A stretch of DNA of 64,000 nucleotides from Ensifer sp. PDNC004 (GCF_016919405.1 NZ_CP070353.1:744001-808000); one strand, 5' to 3'. Positions 26,364-36,318 are shown, numbered from the stretch's first letter. The notes: a model not told the origin generated them from the sequence alone. A program made the numbers and translations.

Positions 26364-26512
26364 GGGGATCTCCGGTGTTGGCCGGATAAATCTAGGGCAT
26401 GTCGCGCAAAAGTCCGCAGCGGTTTTGCTTTGCCCGCGTGCGAACCATCAAAAGCTTAAGGCATGGGGGGAATTCAGGCGTCAGCCAATACCGCCATGGC
26501 GGAAGGCGCGAA

Positions 26513-26538
26513 GCCGGACCGGGTGCGACCGGTCCGGC
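26513..26538. terminator. Terminator-type hairpin after the LtaS-like gene
   Basis: GCCGGACCGG (26513-26522) pairs perfectly with CCGGTCCGGC (26529-26538). It starts 8 bases beyond the minus-strand stop at 26547. The better T-rich flank (TTCTTGTTTC) is on the plus strand, so its direction is ambiguous. Confidence 0.55.
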
Positions 26539-26546
26539 TTCTTGTT

Positions 26547-28496
26547 TCAGTGGGTTTCGGCAGCGCTTGCGAACAGGTCCGCGTGCGACTTGAAGAACCG
26601 GTCGGTCGAGAAGCGGTCGCCGAACATCATGTCGTGCTGCAGGAAGCGGTAGTCACGCAGCAGTGCCGGCACCTTCGGCTGGCGCGACCATTCGGCGACT
26701 TCCTTGCCGTTCTTGCGGATCAGCATGTAGCGGTCGACAACGCGGTACTGGTCGTACACCTTGCCGAGGAAACCGGTATAGTAGGGGTGCTCGTAACCGG
26801 ACTGCTTGAGGATCTGGTAGGAGAGGAAGGCCGGGCTGATGGTGCCGACGTTCTTCTTCGGACCGGTCTTGTTCGACCAGACGACGAGCGGCGTTTCATG
26901 CTGCGCCTTCATCTGCTCCTTCGAACCTTTGCGTTCCGCCGTCACGCCCTTCATGAAACCGGTGCTGGTATAGACGGTGTTGAGCGGTGGCAGGTGGTCG
27001 CCGAAGAGCACGATGACCGTTTCGCGGTCGCGGTTCTTGGCCCAGTCCATCAGCTTCTTCAGGCTGTCGTCGGCTTCCTTGATGCCCTGGGCATAGGTGG
27101 CAAGCACCTGGCGGTCGGCTTCCGGCAGGTCGCCTTCGACCTTGATGGTGTTGTTGGCGTAGCGGTTGGCCTCATAGGGGCCATGGCCCTGGAGCGTGAC
27201 GGCGAAGAAGAAGAACGGATCGTCCATCGCGTCGGCCTGGCGGATGATCTCGTCGGTCAGAGATTCGTCCGAGGCGAAGATGCCGCGCTTCTGCATCGGC
27301 GGCATGTTCTCTTCCGACTTGAACATGTCGAAGCCGAAGGCCTTGTAGACGGCGGTCCGGTTCCAGAACCAGCTCTGGAACGGATGGATGGCGCGCGAGA
27401 CATAACCTTCGCCACGGAAGAAGGTGGCAAGCGACGGGATCGGATTGCGGATGTACTGCTGGTACGGGATGCTGCCATAGGGCAGGAACGCGTTGGAGAA
27501 ACCGGTGAGCGCCTCGAACTCGACGTTGGCGGTCATGCCGCCGAACTCCGGCGAGAAGACGTTGCCCGACTGCATTTCGCGGATCGTCGGCATCGGATCT
27601 GGCGACAGCTTGACGTTCGGCAGGCGGGTCGGATCCCAGAAGGATTCGCTCATCAGCACGATGACGTCGGGCTTGCCGCGGTGCGAGGTGCCGGCCGGCA
27701 GCGGCTTCACCGGGATGCGGTCGATCGCGTCGGCCATGTAGCCGGCGGGCGCGCTGACATTGGCCATCGGCAGGTTGATGGCAAAGGCGAGCGCAAAGCC
27801 GTTGTGCTTATAGTTCTCGGTCTGGTCCCACATGATCGGGATGACCTTGAGGCGATCACGGATCCAGGAGAACTGGTTGTAATCCATGATGTTCCAGAAG
27901 GCGACGAGCAGCGGCAGCGCGAAGGCGAGGCGGGCCATGCGCTCGCGGGTCGTGAGCTTCGGGAAGGTGCGCCAGGCAAAGCGCAGCAGAAGGGCGATGC
28001 CAACGACGGCGACGACCAGGCCGACAGCGATGCCGACGGCCGTCCAGGGGCGGTCCTTCACCAGAACCGGCATCAGTTCCATGATCTGGCGACCGAACAG
28101 GAAGTCGGTCGGATAGAGCGGGTCGGACAGGAAGACCTGCTTCTGCTGGCAGACGACGGCGGGGATGATGGCAAGCGGCGCAATCACCACGGCCGACTTG
28201 TGCTCGCGACCGAAAATGCCGTCGACAGCGAGCAGGATCAGGAAGAAGGCGCCAACGGTCGTCAGCGCCGGGCGCGTCGGATCGAGCATGTAGGCGATGC
28301 TATCGGCAAGCGACTGACGCACGATCAGTTCGACGAGGAATACCAGAACGGCTGCGACGAAGAGGGAGAAGAATGCGCTGCGGGTGGCCGCGAGCGTCTT
28401 GGCGTGCCGTGTGGCGAAGCCCGGTCTATCGACATAGACACGTGAGCCTCTCGCAACCGCGGAATCGATACTGGCCAACATATTCTCCAATTTCAT
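26547..28496 (-). CDS. LtaS-like sulfatase-fold phosphoglycerol transferase, inner membrane
   Basis: A 649-residue protein with five N-terminal membrane helices (about residues 40-235) and a large periplasmic alkaline-phosphatase-superfamily domain. The metal ligand start is VLMSESFWD, the predicted nucleophile threonine lies in GGMTANVEFEALTG, and GDHLPPL marks the C-terminal metal site. This is the layout of lipoteichoic acid synthase and of OpgB-type enzymes, which in Gram-negative bacteria move phosphoglycerol from phosphatidylglycerol to periplasmic glucans. Rhizobial CgmB does this for cyclic beta-glucans; I cannot tell whether this is that gene or a paralog. It appears monocistronic. 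Confidence 0.85.
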   Translation of the reverse strand: MKLENMLASIDSAVARGSRVYVDRPGFATRHAKTLAATRSAFFSLFVAAVLVFLVELIVRQSLADSIAYMLDPTRPALTTVGAFFLILLAVDGIFGREHKSAVVIAPLAIIPAVVCQQKQVFLSDPLYPTDFLFGRQIMELMPVLVKDRPWTAVGIAVGLVVAVVGIALLLRFAWRTFPKLTTRERMARLAFALPLLVAFWNIMDYNQFSWIRDRLKVIPIMWDQTENYKHNGFALAFAINLPMANVSAPAGYMADAIDRIPVKPLPAGTSHRGKPDVIVLMSESFWDPTRLPNVKLSPDPMPTIREMQSGNVFSPEFGGMTANVEFEALTGFSNAFLPYGSIPYQQYIRNPIPSLATFFRGEGYVSRAIHPFQSWFWNRTAVYKAFGFDMFKSEENMPPMQKRGIFASDESLTDEIIRQADAMDDPFFFFAVTLQGHGPYEANRYANNTIKVEGDLPEADRQVLATYAQGIKEADDSLKKLMDWAKNRDRETVIVLFGDHLPPLNTVYTSTGFMKGVTAERKGSKEQMKAQHETPLVVWSNKTGPKKNVGTISPAFLSYQILKQSGYEHPYYTGFLGKVYDQYRVVDRYMLIRKNGKEVAEWSRQPKVPALLRDYRFLQHDMMFGDRFSTDRFFKSHADLFASAAETH

Positions 28497-28746
28497 AAAT
28501 GCGTCGTGTAACTGTCATACGCCCGTCATTTTGAACAGGGGATGAATGGTTTCTTAACGGACATGGAGGGTGGCTTTTCGTGGCGTGAAGCCGCGCGAAC
28601 AGCCCAGCATAAGGACCGGGAAAAACAGAATTTTTCGGTTTTTTTCGTGTCGTTGCGATTGCCTGTGGGTATTTTCCCGCAGATTGCGCTAAAGAACATT
28701 GCGAAAGTCAGCTGCAATCGTTCAGGACAGACCGACAGGCCCGCTC

Positions 28747-30429
28747 ATGACCGCCCATAAAAACGCCCCTTCGCTCCTTCGCATCGCCATTGCCCAGCTC
28801 AATCCGACCGTGGGCGACATCGCCGGAAACCTGGCCAAGGCGCGTGAGGCGCGCGCCGACGCGGCGCGCCAGGGCGCCGATCTCCTGCTTTTGACGGAGC
28901 TGTTCATTTCCGGCTATCCGCCGGAAGACCTCGTTCTGAAGCCGGCCTTTCTGAAGGCGTGTCTCCAGGCCGTCGAAAAGCTCGCTGCCGAGACGGCCGA
29001 TGGCGGTCCGGGCGTCATTATAGGCTTCCCGCGGCTGGCAAAGACCGGCCGGCACAATTCGGTAGCCGTGCTCGACGACGGTAAGGTGATCGCGGTCCGC
29101 GACAAGGTCGACCTACCGAACTACGGCGAGTTCGACGAGAAGCGCGTGTTCGATCCGGGCGAGATGCCGGGGCCGGTCAATTTCCGCGGCGTGCGCATCG
29201 GTATCCCGATCTGCGAAGACATCTGGGGCGATCTCGGCGTCTGCGAGACGCTGGCCGAAAGCGGTGCTGAAATCCTGCTGTCGCCCAATGGCTCGCCCTA
29301 CTATCGCGGCAAGGTCGACGTGCGCCATCAGGTGGTGCTGAAGCAGGTGATCGAGACGGGCCTCCCGATGATCTACGCCAACCAGCTCGGCGGCCAGGAC
29401 GAGCTGGTGTTCGACGGCGCCAGCTTCGCCTTCAACACCGACAAGTCGCTCGCCTTCCAGATGAGCCAGTTCGAGGAGGCGATCTCGATCGTCGAATGGA
29501 AGAAGGGCGACAGCGGCTGGCATTGCGAGCACGGCCTGAAGTCGCGCCTGCCGGAACGGGAGGAGGCGGACTACCGCGCCTGCATGCTCGGCTTCCGCGA
29601 CTATGTGAACAAGAACGGCTTCAAGAATGTGGTGCTCGGCCTTTCCGGCGGCATCGACTCCGCCATCTGCGCGGCACTTGCCGTCGATGCGCTCGGCGAG
29701 GAGCGGGTGCGCACGGTCATGCTGCCCTACCGCTACACTTCGCAGGAATCGCTGAAAGACGCCAAGGAATGCGCCGAGGCGCTTGGTTGCCGTTACGACA
29801 TCGTGCCGATTTCCGAGCCGGTCGAAGGGTTCCTCAGCGCTCTCTCCGATACGTTTGAAGGTACGGAGTCCGGCATCACCGAGGAAAACCTGCAGAGCCG
29901 CACCCGCGGCACTATTCTGATGGCGATCTCCAACAAGTTCGGCTCGATGGTGGTGACCACGGGCAACAAGTCGGAGATGTCGGTCGGCTACGCCACGCTC
30001 TATGGCGACATGAACGGCGGCTTCAACCCGATCAAGGACCTCTACAAGATGCAGGTCTACACGATCTCGAGCTGGCGCAACACCACGGTTCCGCCGGGCG
30101 CGCTCGGTCCTTCCGGCATCGTCATTCCGCAGAACATCATCGATAAGGCGCCTTCGGCCGAGCTTCGCCCGAACCAGACGGACCAGGATTCGCTGCCGCC
30201 CTATCCGGTGCTCGACGACATTCTCGAATGCCTGGTGGAAAAGGAAATGGGAACGGACGAAATCGTCGCTCGCGGCCACGACGAGGCGACCGTTCACCGG
30301 GTTGAGCATCTGCTCTACATCGCCGAATACAAGCGCCGGCAATCGGCGCCGGGCGTCAAGATCACCAAGAAGAACTTTGGCCGCGACCGCCGCTACCCGA
30401 TCACCAATCGCTTCCGCGATCGGGGCTAG
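28747..30429 (+). CDS. nadE: Glutamine-dependent NAD+ synthetase
   Basis: Converts deamido-NAD to NAD using ATP and ammonia released from glutamine. The 560-residue protein joins an N-terminal nitrilase-type glutaminase (Glu in LLLTELFISGYPPEDL, Lys in RDKVDLPNYGEFDEKRVF, Cys in PICEDIWGD) to a C-terminal synthetase whose PP-loop reads LGLSGGIDSAICAALA near residue 298 and whose NAD site reads KSEMSVGYATLYGDMNGGF. All catalytic residues are intact. The ATG at 28747 has only a weak ribosome site, but the next upstream start adds residues unlike the family. The 250-base upstream region is AT-rich in part (28615-28650), a likely promoter. A small membrane protein gene follows after 3 bases. Confidence 0.96.
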   Translation: MTAHKNAPSLLRIAIAQLNPTVGDIAGNLAKAREARADAARQGADLLLLTELFISGYPPEDLVLKPAFLKACLQAVEKLAAETADGGPGVIIGFPRLAKTGRHNSVAVLDDGKVIAVRDKVDLPNYGEFDEKRVFDPGEMPGPVNFRGVRIGIPICEDIWGDLGVCETLAESGAEILLSPNGSPYYRGKVDVRHQVVLKQVIETGLPMIYANQLGGQDELVFDGASFAFNTDKSLAFQMSQFEEAISIVEWKKGDSGWHCEHGLKSRLPEREEADYRACMLGFRDYVNKNGFKNVVLGLSGGIDSAICAALAVDALGEERVRTVMLPYRYTSQESLKDAKECAEALGCRYDIVPISEPVEGFLSALSDTFEGTESGITEENLQSRTRGTILMAISNKFGSMVVTTGNKSEMSVGYATLYGDMNGGFNPIKDLYKMQVYTISSWRNTTVPPGALGPSGIVIPQNIIDKAPSAELRPNQTDQDSLPPYPVLDDILECLVEKEMGTDEIVARGHDEATVHRVEHLLYIAEYKRRQSAPGVKITKKNFGRDRRYPITNRFRDRG

Positions 30430-30432
30430 GGA

Positions 30433-30768
30433 GTGGACACCCGCTCCGAAGAGACGGACGGCCGACAGGGCCGTCCAGAATTTACGGAGGAGGAAATCCG
30501 GCTCCTGCGACTGTGGTCGGCGAGCGACGTTTCGGCCGGCCGGCAGCTTTCGGCGCAGGTCGGCTATTTCGCGACGCCTGCGATCTTCGGGACCTATGGC
30601 CTTGCGACGGGGAGCCTCACTCTCGTCGGCGTTGCCTTCATCTGCATCCTGCTCCTGCTGGCCTGGGGTCTGCTCACCACCTGGCGGGATCGGCGCGATT
30701 CCATCCTGATGCAATCGGTCTGTTCCAAGGCGTTGGCGACGCTGCCGGTCGGTGAAGACAAGAGATAG
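30433..30768 (+). CDS. Small membrane protein of unknown function
   Basis: A 111-residue unrecognised protein starting with GTG only three bases after the nadE stop, so it is surely co-transcribed and probably translationally coupled. The first 45 residues are charged and soluble (FTEEEIRLLRLWSASDVSAG); two hydrophobic segments follow, FATPAIFGTYGLATG and LVGVAFICILLLLAWGLLT, then a short basic tail. The position suggests a link to NAD synthesis, but sequence gives no mechanism. Confidence 0.7.
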   Translation: MDTRSEETDGRQGRPEFTEEEIRLLRLWSASDVSAGRQLSAQVGYFATPAIFGTYGLATGSLTLVGVAFICILLLLAWGLLTTWRDRRDSILMQSVCSKALATLPVGEDKR

Positions 30769-30791
30769 CGGCCATATCCGGGGAGAAGAGC

Positions 30792-31619
30792 ATGCGCAGT
30801 TCCGTCGAAATCCACGACATCTTGACCGGCAAGACGCGGGTTGTCTGGCAGACGGACAGGCTGGTCGAGGCGCCAAACTGGTCGCGCGACGGTGAGCATC
30901 TGATCATCAATGGCGACGGCAGGCTCTATCGGCTTAGTCTCGATGGATCCGAACCGGTGGAGATCGACACCGGCTTTGCCACGCTCTGCAACAACGATCA
31001 CGGCCTCTCGCCGGATGGTAAGACAATCGCGATCAGCGACAAGACCGAGTTCGGAAAATCGGCGATCTATCTGCTGCCGGCCGAAGGCGGCACGCCGCGG
31101 CTCGTCACCCGCAACCTGCCGTCCTATTGGCACGGCTGGTCGCCCGACGGGAAAACCCTGTCCTATTGCGGGATCCGCGACCAAGTCTTCGACATCTACA
31201 CGATCTCCGTCGATGGCGGCGAGGAGCGGCGGCTGACCCATGGCGAGGGCCGCAACGACGGGCCGGACTGGTCGGCAGACGGCGAATGGATTTATTTCAA
31301 CTCCAGCCGTACCGGACAGATGCAGATCTGGCGGATCCGCCCGGACGGACGCGACGTCACGCGGATCACCGACAGCCCCTATGGCGACTGGTTCCCGCAT
31401 CCGTCGCCTGATGGTAAGCACCTGCTGGTGCTTTCCTATGACGGCGATGTCTTCGATCACCCAAGAGACCTCGATGTTCGCTTGAGGCTGATGGACATGG
31501 ACGGCGGCAATGCCCGCATCCTGTTCGCGCTCTTCGGCGGGCAGGGAACGATCAATGTTCCGAACTGGGCGCCCACGGGCAATCGTTTCGCCTTCGTCCG
31601 CTACGAACCGGAAAGCTGA
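30792..31619 (+). CDS. TolB-like beta-propeller protein, cytoplasmic
   Basis: A 275-residue protein built of six or so blades with the recurring WS-DG motif of TolB/WD40-like propellers: APNWSRDGEHL, GLSPDGKTIA, GWSPDGKTLSY, PDWSADGEWIYF, HPSPDGKHLLVL, PNWAPTGNRFAF. Unlike TolB it has no signal peptide and no N-terminal domain, so a periplasmic Pal-Tol role is unlikely. The ATG at 30792 follows GGGGAGAAG. It is the third gene of a plus-strand run with nadE and may act as a scaffold or a carbohydrate-binding or hydrolase-like propeller; no catalytic residues are evident. Confidence 0.8.
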   Translation: MRSSVEIHDILTGKTRVVWQTDRLVEAPNWSRDGEHLIINGDGRLYRLSLDGSEPVEIDTGFATLCNNDHGLSPDGKTIAISDKTEFGKSAIYLLPAEGGTPRLVTRNLPSYWHGWSPDGKTLSYCGIRDQVFDIYTISVDGGEERRLTHGEGRNDGPDWSADGEWIYFNSSRTGQMQIWRIRPDGRDVTRITDSPYGDWFPHPSPDGKHLLVLSYDGDVFDHPRDLDVRLRLMDMDGGNARILFALFGGQGTINVPNWAPTGNRFAFVRYEPES

Positions 31620-31784
31620 CCGCGCTGGACAAGTATATCGGGACCATGCTAGCGATGCGGTCGTTCGCAGGGCGCATCCGATCCGCGGGAAGGGCGAGGC
31701 CCACCTGTCTCACTGAACTTGGTTGCCACACCTCTTTTCAGTCTGTGGGCGCGGATACCGGACGTGAATGAAAGGAGGTCTTTC

Positions 31785-33521
31785 ATGATCACGCGCGATC
31801 TTTCCGCGAACATTACCCTCGATACGATCCGCAAACAGGCCAGGGCTTTTTTGAAGGCCGTCAAGGCTGGGGATGCCAGTGTTAGGCAGCGGGCGCTTCC
31901 CTACTTCTCCGAACCGACCGCAATGGGCCTTCAGGATGCCCAGCTGGTGCTGGCCCGCGAATTCGGCTTTGCCAGCTGGACGCGGCTGAAGCGGCATCTG
32001 GAGAAGGCCGAGAGCGGCACGCCGTCGACCGAACAGGTCGCAAACCGGTTTCTTGCTCTGGCGACGGTCTCCTATTTCGGCGACATCGCCGCCGATCCCG
32101 AGCGGTTCTCTCAGGCGCTCGATCTGCTCAAGGAACATCCTGAGATTGCCGGGGACAGCATTCACGTGGCCGCCGCACTCGGGGACGCCGCGGCGATCGA
32201 CCGCTTTCTCGATGGCGACCCGAAACTTGCAGAGAAGCGCGGTGGTCCGTTTGACTGGGAGCCGCTGCTCTATGCCGCCTATGCCCGCGTTCCCGGCCGC
32301 TCGTCGCTGCCGGCGGGCGCCCGCCTGATCGTGCGCGGGGCTGATGCAAACGCCTACTGGCTCGACGACGGCCAGTATCGTTTCACCGCTTTGACGGGCG
32401 TTTTCGGTGAGGGCGAGGCAGGGCCGGAGCGGCAGCCGCCGCACCCGGATTGCCTTGCCTTTGCGCGGCTGCTGCTGAATGCCGGTGCCCGGGCCAATGA
32501 CAGCCAGGCGCTCTACAACCGGATGTTCGAGCCGGACAATTCCTGCCTCCAGTTGCTTCTCGATCATGGCCTCAATGCCGACGACCGCAACAACTGGCTG
32601 GTGCGCAACGATGGCGGTCTGGTCGAAAACGGCGAACGCGTCTTCGACTATCAGCTTGCCTGGGCGCTGGAAAAGCGGATGGCAGATCGCGTCCGGCTGC
32701 TCGTCGCGCACGGGGCCGACGTCAATCGCCCAATCAAGGGGCGCACGCCCTATCAATGGGCGGAGCTCGGCGGCGATCCGGCGCTGGCGCAATACCTCGT
32801 GTCGCGCGGCGCGACCGAAGCACCGCTGGAAGATGTCGAGCGGCTGGCCCGCGCCATCGGCGAAGTGAAGGCCGACGAGGCGAGGGAACTCGTCGACGCG
32901 GATCCGACGCTTGTGGCCCGAACCCAGGCCGCGCACCCGGCTATCCTGCACGAGGCGGTGGGCGAGGACCGGCACGATGCTGTGGCGCTGATGCTGTCGC
33001 TCGGCTTCGACGTCAACTGCATGACCTCGCGCACGCCGTTGCACGAGGCGGCGCTGCACGGCCATGTCGCAATGGCGCGGCGCCTGCTCGATCACGGCGC
33101 CAATGCCTCGGCCCGCGACCCCTACCATCATGCACCGCCGATCGGCTGGGCCAAGTACAACGGCAAGGACAAGATGGTCGCATTCCTGAAGGATCAGCCG
33201 CTCGATGTCTTCGCAGCCGCGTCCTTCGGTGTGACCGCGCGCCTCGCCGATATCCTCGACCGGCAGCCGGATCTGATCGAAACGCCATTCGGCACGTTCC
33301 GCGGCCGCGGCCGGCCGGAACCGCAGCACGACTGGATGACGCCGCTGGCCTTCGCGGTGATCAACGGGCAGGCAGAATCGGTACAGCTGCTTCTCGAAAG
33401 GGGCGCGAATGCGCGCCTGCGGGATGGCGCCGCGGGTCCATCGATACGCGATCTTGCCGTAGAGCAAGGCAATGCGGAGATCATCGCCTTGCTGCGCGCT
33501 TCGGCCGCCACTCCGCAATAG
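31785..33521 (+). CDS. Ankyrin-repeat protein
   Basis: A 578-residue protein with an N-terminal helical region (LDTIRKQARAFLKAVKAGD) followed by scattered ankyrin repeats: VAAALGDAAAIDRFLDGDP near 130, LNAGARANDSQALYNRM near 225, the strong pair TPLHEAALHGHVAMARRLLDH near 425, and AFAVINGQAESVQLLLERGA near 525. The start at 31785 is fixed by AAAGGAGGT, close to a perfect anti-ribosomal match. There is no signal peptide. Such proteins mediate protein-protein contacts; partners are unknown. The reading frame is intact, so this is unlikely to be a decaying gene. Confidence 0.85.
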   Translation: MITRDLSANITLDTIRKQARAFLKAVKAGDASVRQRALPYFSEPTAMGLQDAQLVLAREFGFASWTRLKRHLEKAESGTPSTEQVANRFLALATVSYFGDIAADPERFSQALDLLKEHPEIAGDSIHVAAALGDAAAIDRFLDGDPKLAEKRGGPFDWEPLLYAAYARVPGRSSLPAGARLIVRGADANAYWLDDGQYRFTALTGVFGEGEAGPERQPPHPDCLAFARLLLNAGARANDSQALYNRMFEPDNSCLQLLLDHGLNADDRNNWLVRNDGGLVENGERVFDYQLAWALEKRMADRVRLLVAHGADVNRPIKGRTPYQWAELGGDPALAQYLVSRGATEAPLEDVERLARAIGEVKADEARELVDADPTLVARTQAAHPAILHEAVGEDRHDAVALMLSLGFDVNCMTSRTPLHEAALHGHVAMARRLLDHGANASARDPYHHAPPIGWAKYNGKDKMVAFLKDQPLDVFAAASFGVTARLADILDRQPDLIETPFGTFRGRGRPEPQHDWMTPLAFAVINGQAESVQLLLERGANARLRDGAAGPSIRDLAVEQGNAEIIALLRASAATPQ

Positions 33522-33756
33522 GCTGTGCAGGAGGAGGCGCGGGCGACTGCCCGCACCTCCAGATCTCCGCTGCGACCGCTGATTGTCGGGTGATTCAGTC
33601 GGTTGAAATCGTTAATTATTTTATCACCAGCTTATTTAAGCCAAACTTCGATATTGGCCGCTAGGGTGCCCTCAGTATCGGCTGCCATCGTTGCGCATCG
33701 CACCTCCACAAGTGCTAGAATGCCCGGCATGGCCGGTGCGGACGAGGGGGACTGGC

Positions 33757-35259
33757 GTGGTGGAAAAGGCGTTGCGGCAGGCAAAACGGGACAAGACGGT
33801 CTGGGCGATCCATGCCGCCTGTACCCTGGTCGCGGTCCTGATCATTGCAAGCCTCATCTATGTGCTCGACCGGTCGGTCACCGAGGCCGATCGTTTCGGA
33901 CTTTCGGCCGAGCGCCGGCTCGTCGCAAACGAACTGCGCCACCAGATGGATGCCGTCGTTCAGTTCCAGGCGCAGGTGTCCTTCTGGGATAAGACCTACG
34001 AGGAACTGGCGAGCGGGCAGGCCAGCAACAGTTTTATCACGGACGAGCTTTCGGGCTGGCTTTGGGAAGACTACGGCTTCTCCTGGATCATCTTCACGGA
34101 TCCGGCGCGCAACGTTTCGACGGCGCTCAAGAACGGCGTGTCGGTTCCGGCCGCGGTGGCGCGCGTGCCGCTCGACGAGGTCGACGATCTCGTGGAGGAG
34201 GCCAAGCGCCGCTACGACAATGCGCTCAGGAACAACGGCGGCACCTATAAACTCGATGTCACGACGCCGGATCCGCAATCCGTCATGCCGGCGGTGCCCG
34301 GCATCCATGCGGTGGACCTGCGCGACATCGACGGACGCATGAGCGTTGCGGTGGTGCAGGCGGTCATCCCGGAGACTTTGGTGGTTCCGGCGGAACGGCG
34401 CGATCCGGTGCTGATGGTGGCCGTTCGACCGGTCACGCCGAAGATGACGCGTGAGATCGCGGCGCGGCTGGGTATCCGTGGACTGGCCTTTGTTCCGCTC
34501 AACGAGCGGCCAGCAGGCAGCGCCTATGCGTCTGTCGGGCGCTGCACCGATTCGTCCTGTTTCGTGGCCGCCTGGGTGCCGAAATCGCCCGGTGGGTTTG
34601 TCCGCGCGGAACTGTTGCCGAGCGTCATCATCATGGCGATTGTCGCCGCCCTGCTGATGGCCTTCGTGGCGCTGCGCTTCTCGACGCTCTTTGCCGCCCT
34701 GCAGCAAAGCGAAGCGCTGAACCGGCACCTGGCCAAGCACGATCGCCTGACGGGGCTGATGAACCGCAGCGGCTTCGACGACATGCTGGCAGCGGCGCTT
34801 CTGCGAGCGAATACCCACCCTTTCACGCTCGTCTATGCCGATCTCGACGAGTTCAAGGAGGTCAACGACCGCCACGGCCACGCCGCTGGCGATGCCGTTC
34901 TGGTGGCCATGGCCGAGCGTTTTCGCAATCGCGCCGGGTCCAAGGGAACGGTCGCCCGGCTCGGAGGTGACGAATTTGCGGTCATTCTCGGCGATTGCAG
35001 CGAGGCCGAGGCCCGCAGCCTGACGGCCGGCCTGATTGCCGACGCGCAGACGCCGGTCGCCTTCAACGGCCAGATGCTCGTCGTCGGCGGCAGCGCCGGC
35101 ATTGCCTTTGCACCGCGGCACGGACAGACGGCGCGCCAGTTGCTGCTGGCTGCCGACGAAGCGCTCTATCTCGCCAAGCGGCGCGGCCGCAATCGTTTCG
35201 AGACGGCTGATGACATGGTGTTGCCGGCCGAGAAGAACGACGGCCAGTCGGCGGCCTGA
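33757..35259 (+). CDS. Membrane-bound GGDEF diguanylate cyclase with CHASE4-like sensor
   Basis: A 500-residue protein with an N-terminal membrane helix (about 16-36), an extracytoplasmic sensor of about 260 residues resembling CHASE4 (QVSFWDKTYEELASG and WLWEDYGFSWIIF are typical), a second helix near 310-330, and a C-terminal GGDEF domain with DRLTGLMNRSGFDD, the metal site YADLDEFKEVNDRHGH and the intact active site RLGGDEFAV. The I-site RxxD is absent (GSKG at that place). Start GTG at 33757 has GAGGGGG upstream; GTG at 33760 is an alternative. No EAL domain is present, so it should synthesise cyclic di-GMP in response to an external cue. Confidence 0.9.
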   Translation: MVEKALRQAKRDKTVWAIHAACTLVAVLIIASLIYVLDRSVTEADRFGLSAERRLVANELRHQMDAVVQFQAQVSFWDKTYEELASGQASNSFITDELSGWLWEDYGFSWIIFTDPARNVSTALKNGVSVPAAVARVPLDEVDDLVEEAKRRYDNALRNNGGTYKLDVTTPDPQSVMPAVPGIHAVDLRDIDGRMSVAVVQAVIPETLVVPAERRDPVLMVAVRPVTPKMTREIAARLGIRGLAFVPLNERPAGSAYASVGRCTDSSCFVAAWVPKSPGGFVRAELLPSVIIMAIVAALLMAFVALRFSTLFAALQQSEALNRHLAKHDRLTGLMNRSGFDDMLAAALLRANTHPFTLVYADLDEFKEVNDRHGHAAGDAVLVAMAERFRNRAGSKGTVARLGGDEFAVILGDCSEAEARSLTAGLIADAQTPVAFNGQMLVVGGSAGIAFAPRHGQTARQLLLAADEALYLAKRRGRNRFETADDMVLPAEKNDGQSAA

Positions 35260-35285
35260 ACGTTACCCGCCGATCGGCGGCAGCT

Positions 35286-36305
35286 CTATTCCGGAACATT
35301 ATAGGGCGTGATCACCACCACGGCGGAAAGTTGGGGCCCGATCGCCGGCGCCTGGGCGCCGGGCCGCCACATCATCGTGCGAAAGGCGGTGCGCGCATCG
35401 GTCCTGAGGTCATGATGCAGCACGAAGTGAATGCGCCGTTCGCGAAGCAGCGCCAGATTGTCCTCGTCGAGATCATGGGCGATGTAGAGCACGCAGGAGC
35501 GTTCGAGGCGCTCGAAGGCCGCAAGCACGGAGCGGTTGCCGCCGCCGATCGAATAGGCCGCGTTGATGTCGGGATTGGCCGAAAGCGCTGCATGGGCCAG
35601 GAGCCCGGTTTCACTGTCGCGGCCGTGGCCTTCGCTGATCTCGACGATCCGGGTTGCCGGATAGCGCTCGCGCAGCACCCGGCGAAAGCCGATCTCTCGC
35701 TCCTCCTCACCTCGAAAACGGCCGCTCGAAAGGGTCACCAGCACGGTTGCCGGCGCGCCGCAAAAGCGCTCGCCGAGAAGGTAGGCGGCCGTTTCGCCCG
35801 CCGCCCGGTTGTCGGCGCCGGCATAGGCCGTCCGCTGCGAATGGGGCAGGTCGGTTACCAGCGTCACGACGGGCGTGCCGCCCATCTCGAAGCGGGCGAC
35901 GGCGGCGACGATCTCGGGCACGTCTGGCGCCTTCAGCACCAACCCGTCGGTTCCGCGCAGCCGGATCCGGTCGAGCAGTTGCACGATGTCCTGCGGGCGC
36001 ATCGTCTCGGCAAAGTGAAACCGGCAGCGAAAGACGGTGGGCGCGAAGGTCAGCGCCTCGCTCTCGAAGGCGCGCCGCACCGCATTGGTGAAGCGCTGCG
36101 GCGACTCCATGACGATATCGATCGCGAACTTGCGCCCCTGGATGTCGAGGCCGGCCTGCTGTTTTTCCAGTTCCTCGATGGCTGCGCGAACCCGGGCCTC
36201 CGTCTGGCGGCGCACGCCCGGCCGCTCGTTGAGCACACGATCGACGGTCGCGGTGCTGAGCCCGGCCTGAAAGGCGATGTCCTTGACCAGAAACGGATGG
36301 GCCAT
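35286..36305 (-). CDS. LacI-family transcriptional regulator
   Basis: A 339-residue regulator. The helix-turn-helix VKDIAFQAGLSTATVDRVLN and hinge helix open the protein, followed by a periplasmic-binding-protein-like sensor of the type found in regulators of sugar and polyol catabolism (DGLVLKAPDVPEIVAAV, IGGGNRSVLAAFE). The DRVLNERPGVR wording places it in the subgroup with a sugar-binding fold rather than PurR. It is divergent from the dioxygenase/SDR pair across 103 bases, making these its likely targets. Effector unknown. Ribosome site AGGAGAG precedes the ATG. Confidence 0.9.
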   Translation of the reverse strand: MAHPFLVKDIAFQAGLSTATVDRVLNERPGVRRQTEARVRAAIEELEKQQAGLDIQGRKFAIDIVMESPQRFTNAVRRAFESEALTFAPTVFRCRFHFAETMRPQDIVQLLDRIRLRGTDGLVLKAPDVPEIVAAVARFEMGGTPVVTLVTDLPHSQRTAYAGADNRAAGETAAYLLGERFCGAPATVLVTLSSGRFRGEEEREIGFRRVLRERYPATRIVEISEGHGRDSETGLLAHAALSANPDINAAYSIGGGNRSVLAAFERLERSCVLYIAHDLDEDNLALLRERRIHFVLHHDLRTDARTAFRTMMWRPGAQAPAIGPQLSAVVVITPYNVPE

Positions 36306-36318
36306 CGTCGCGCTCTCC

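Noticed and set aside
26463..28445. Plus-strand open frame of 660 codons opposite the LtaS-like gene
   Set aside because: The minus-strand gene has membrane helices and a complete sulfatase-fold motif set; the plus frame is charged, repetitive and lacks a ribosome site.
31710..33518. Minus-strand open frame of 602 codons opposite the ankyrin gene
   Set aside because: The plus strand has a near-perfect ribosome site and ankyrin repeats; the antisense frame has no supporting signal.
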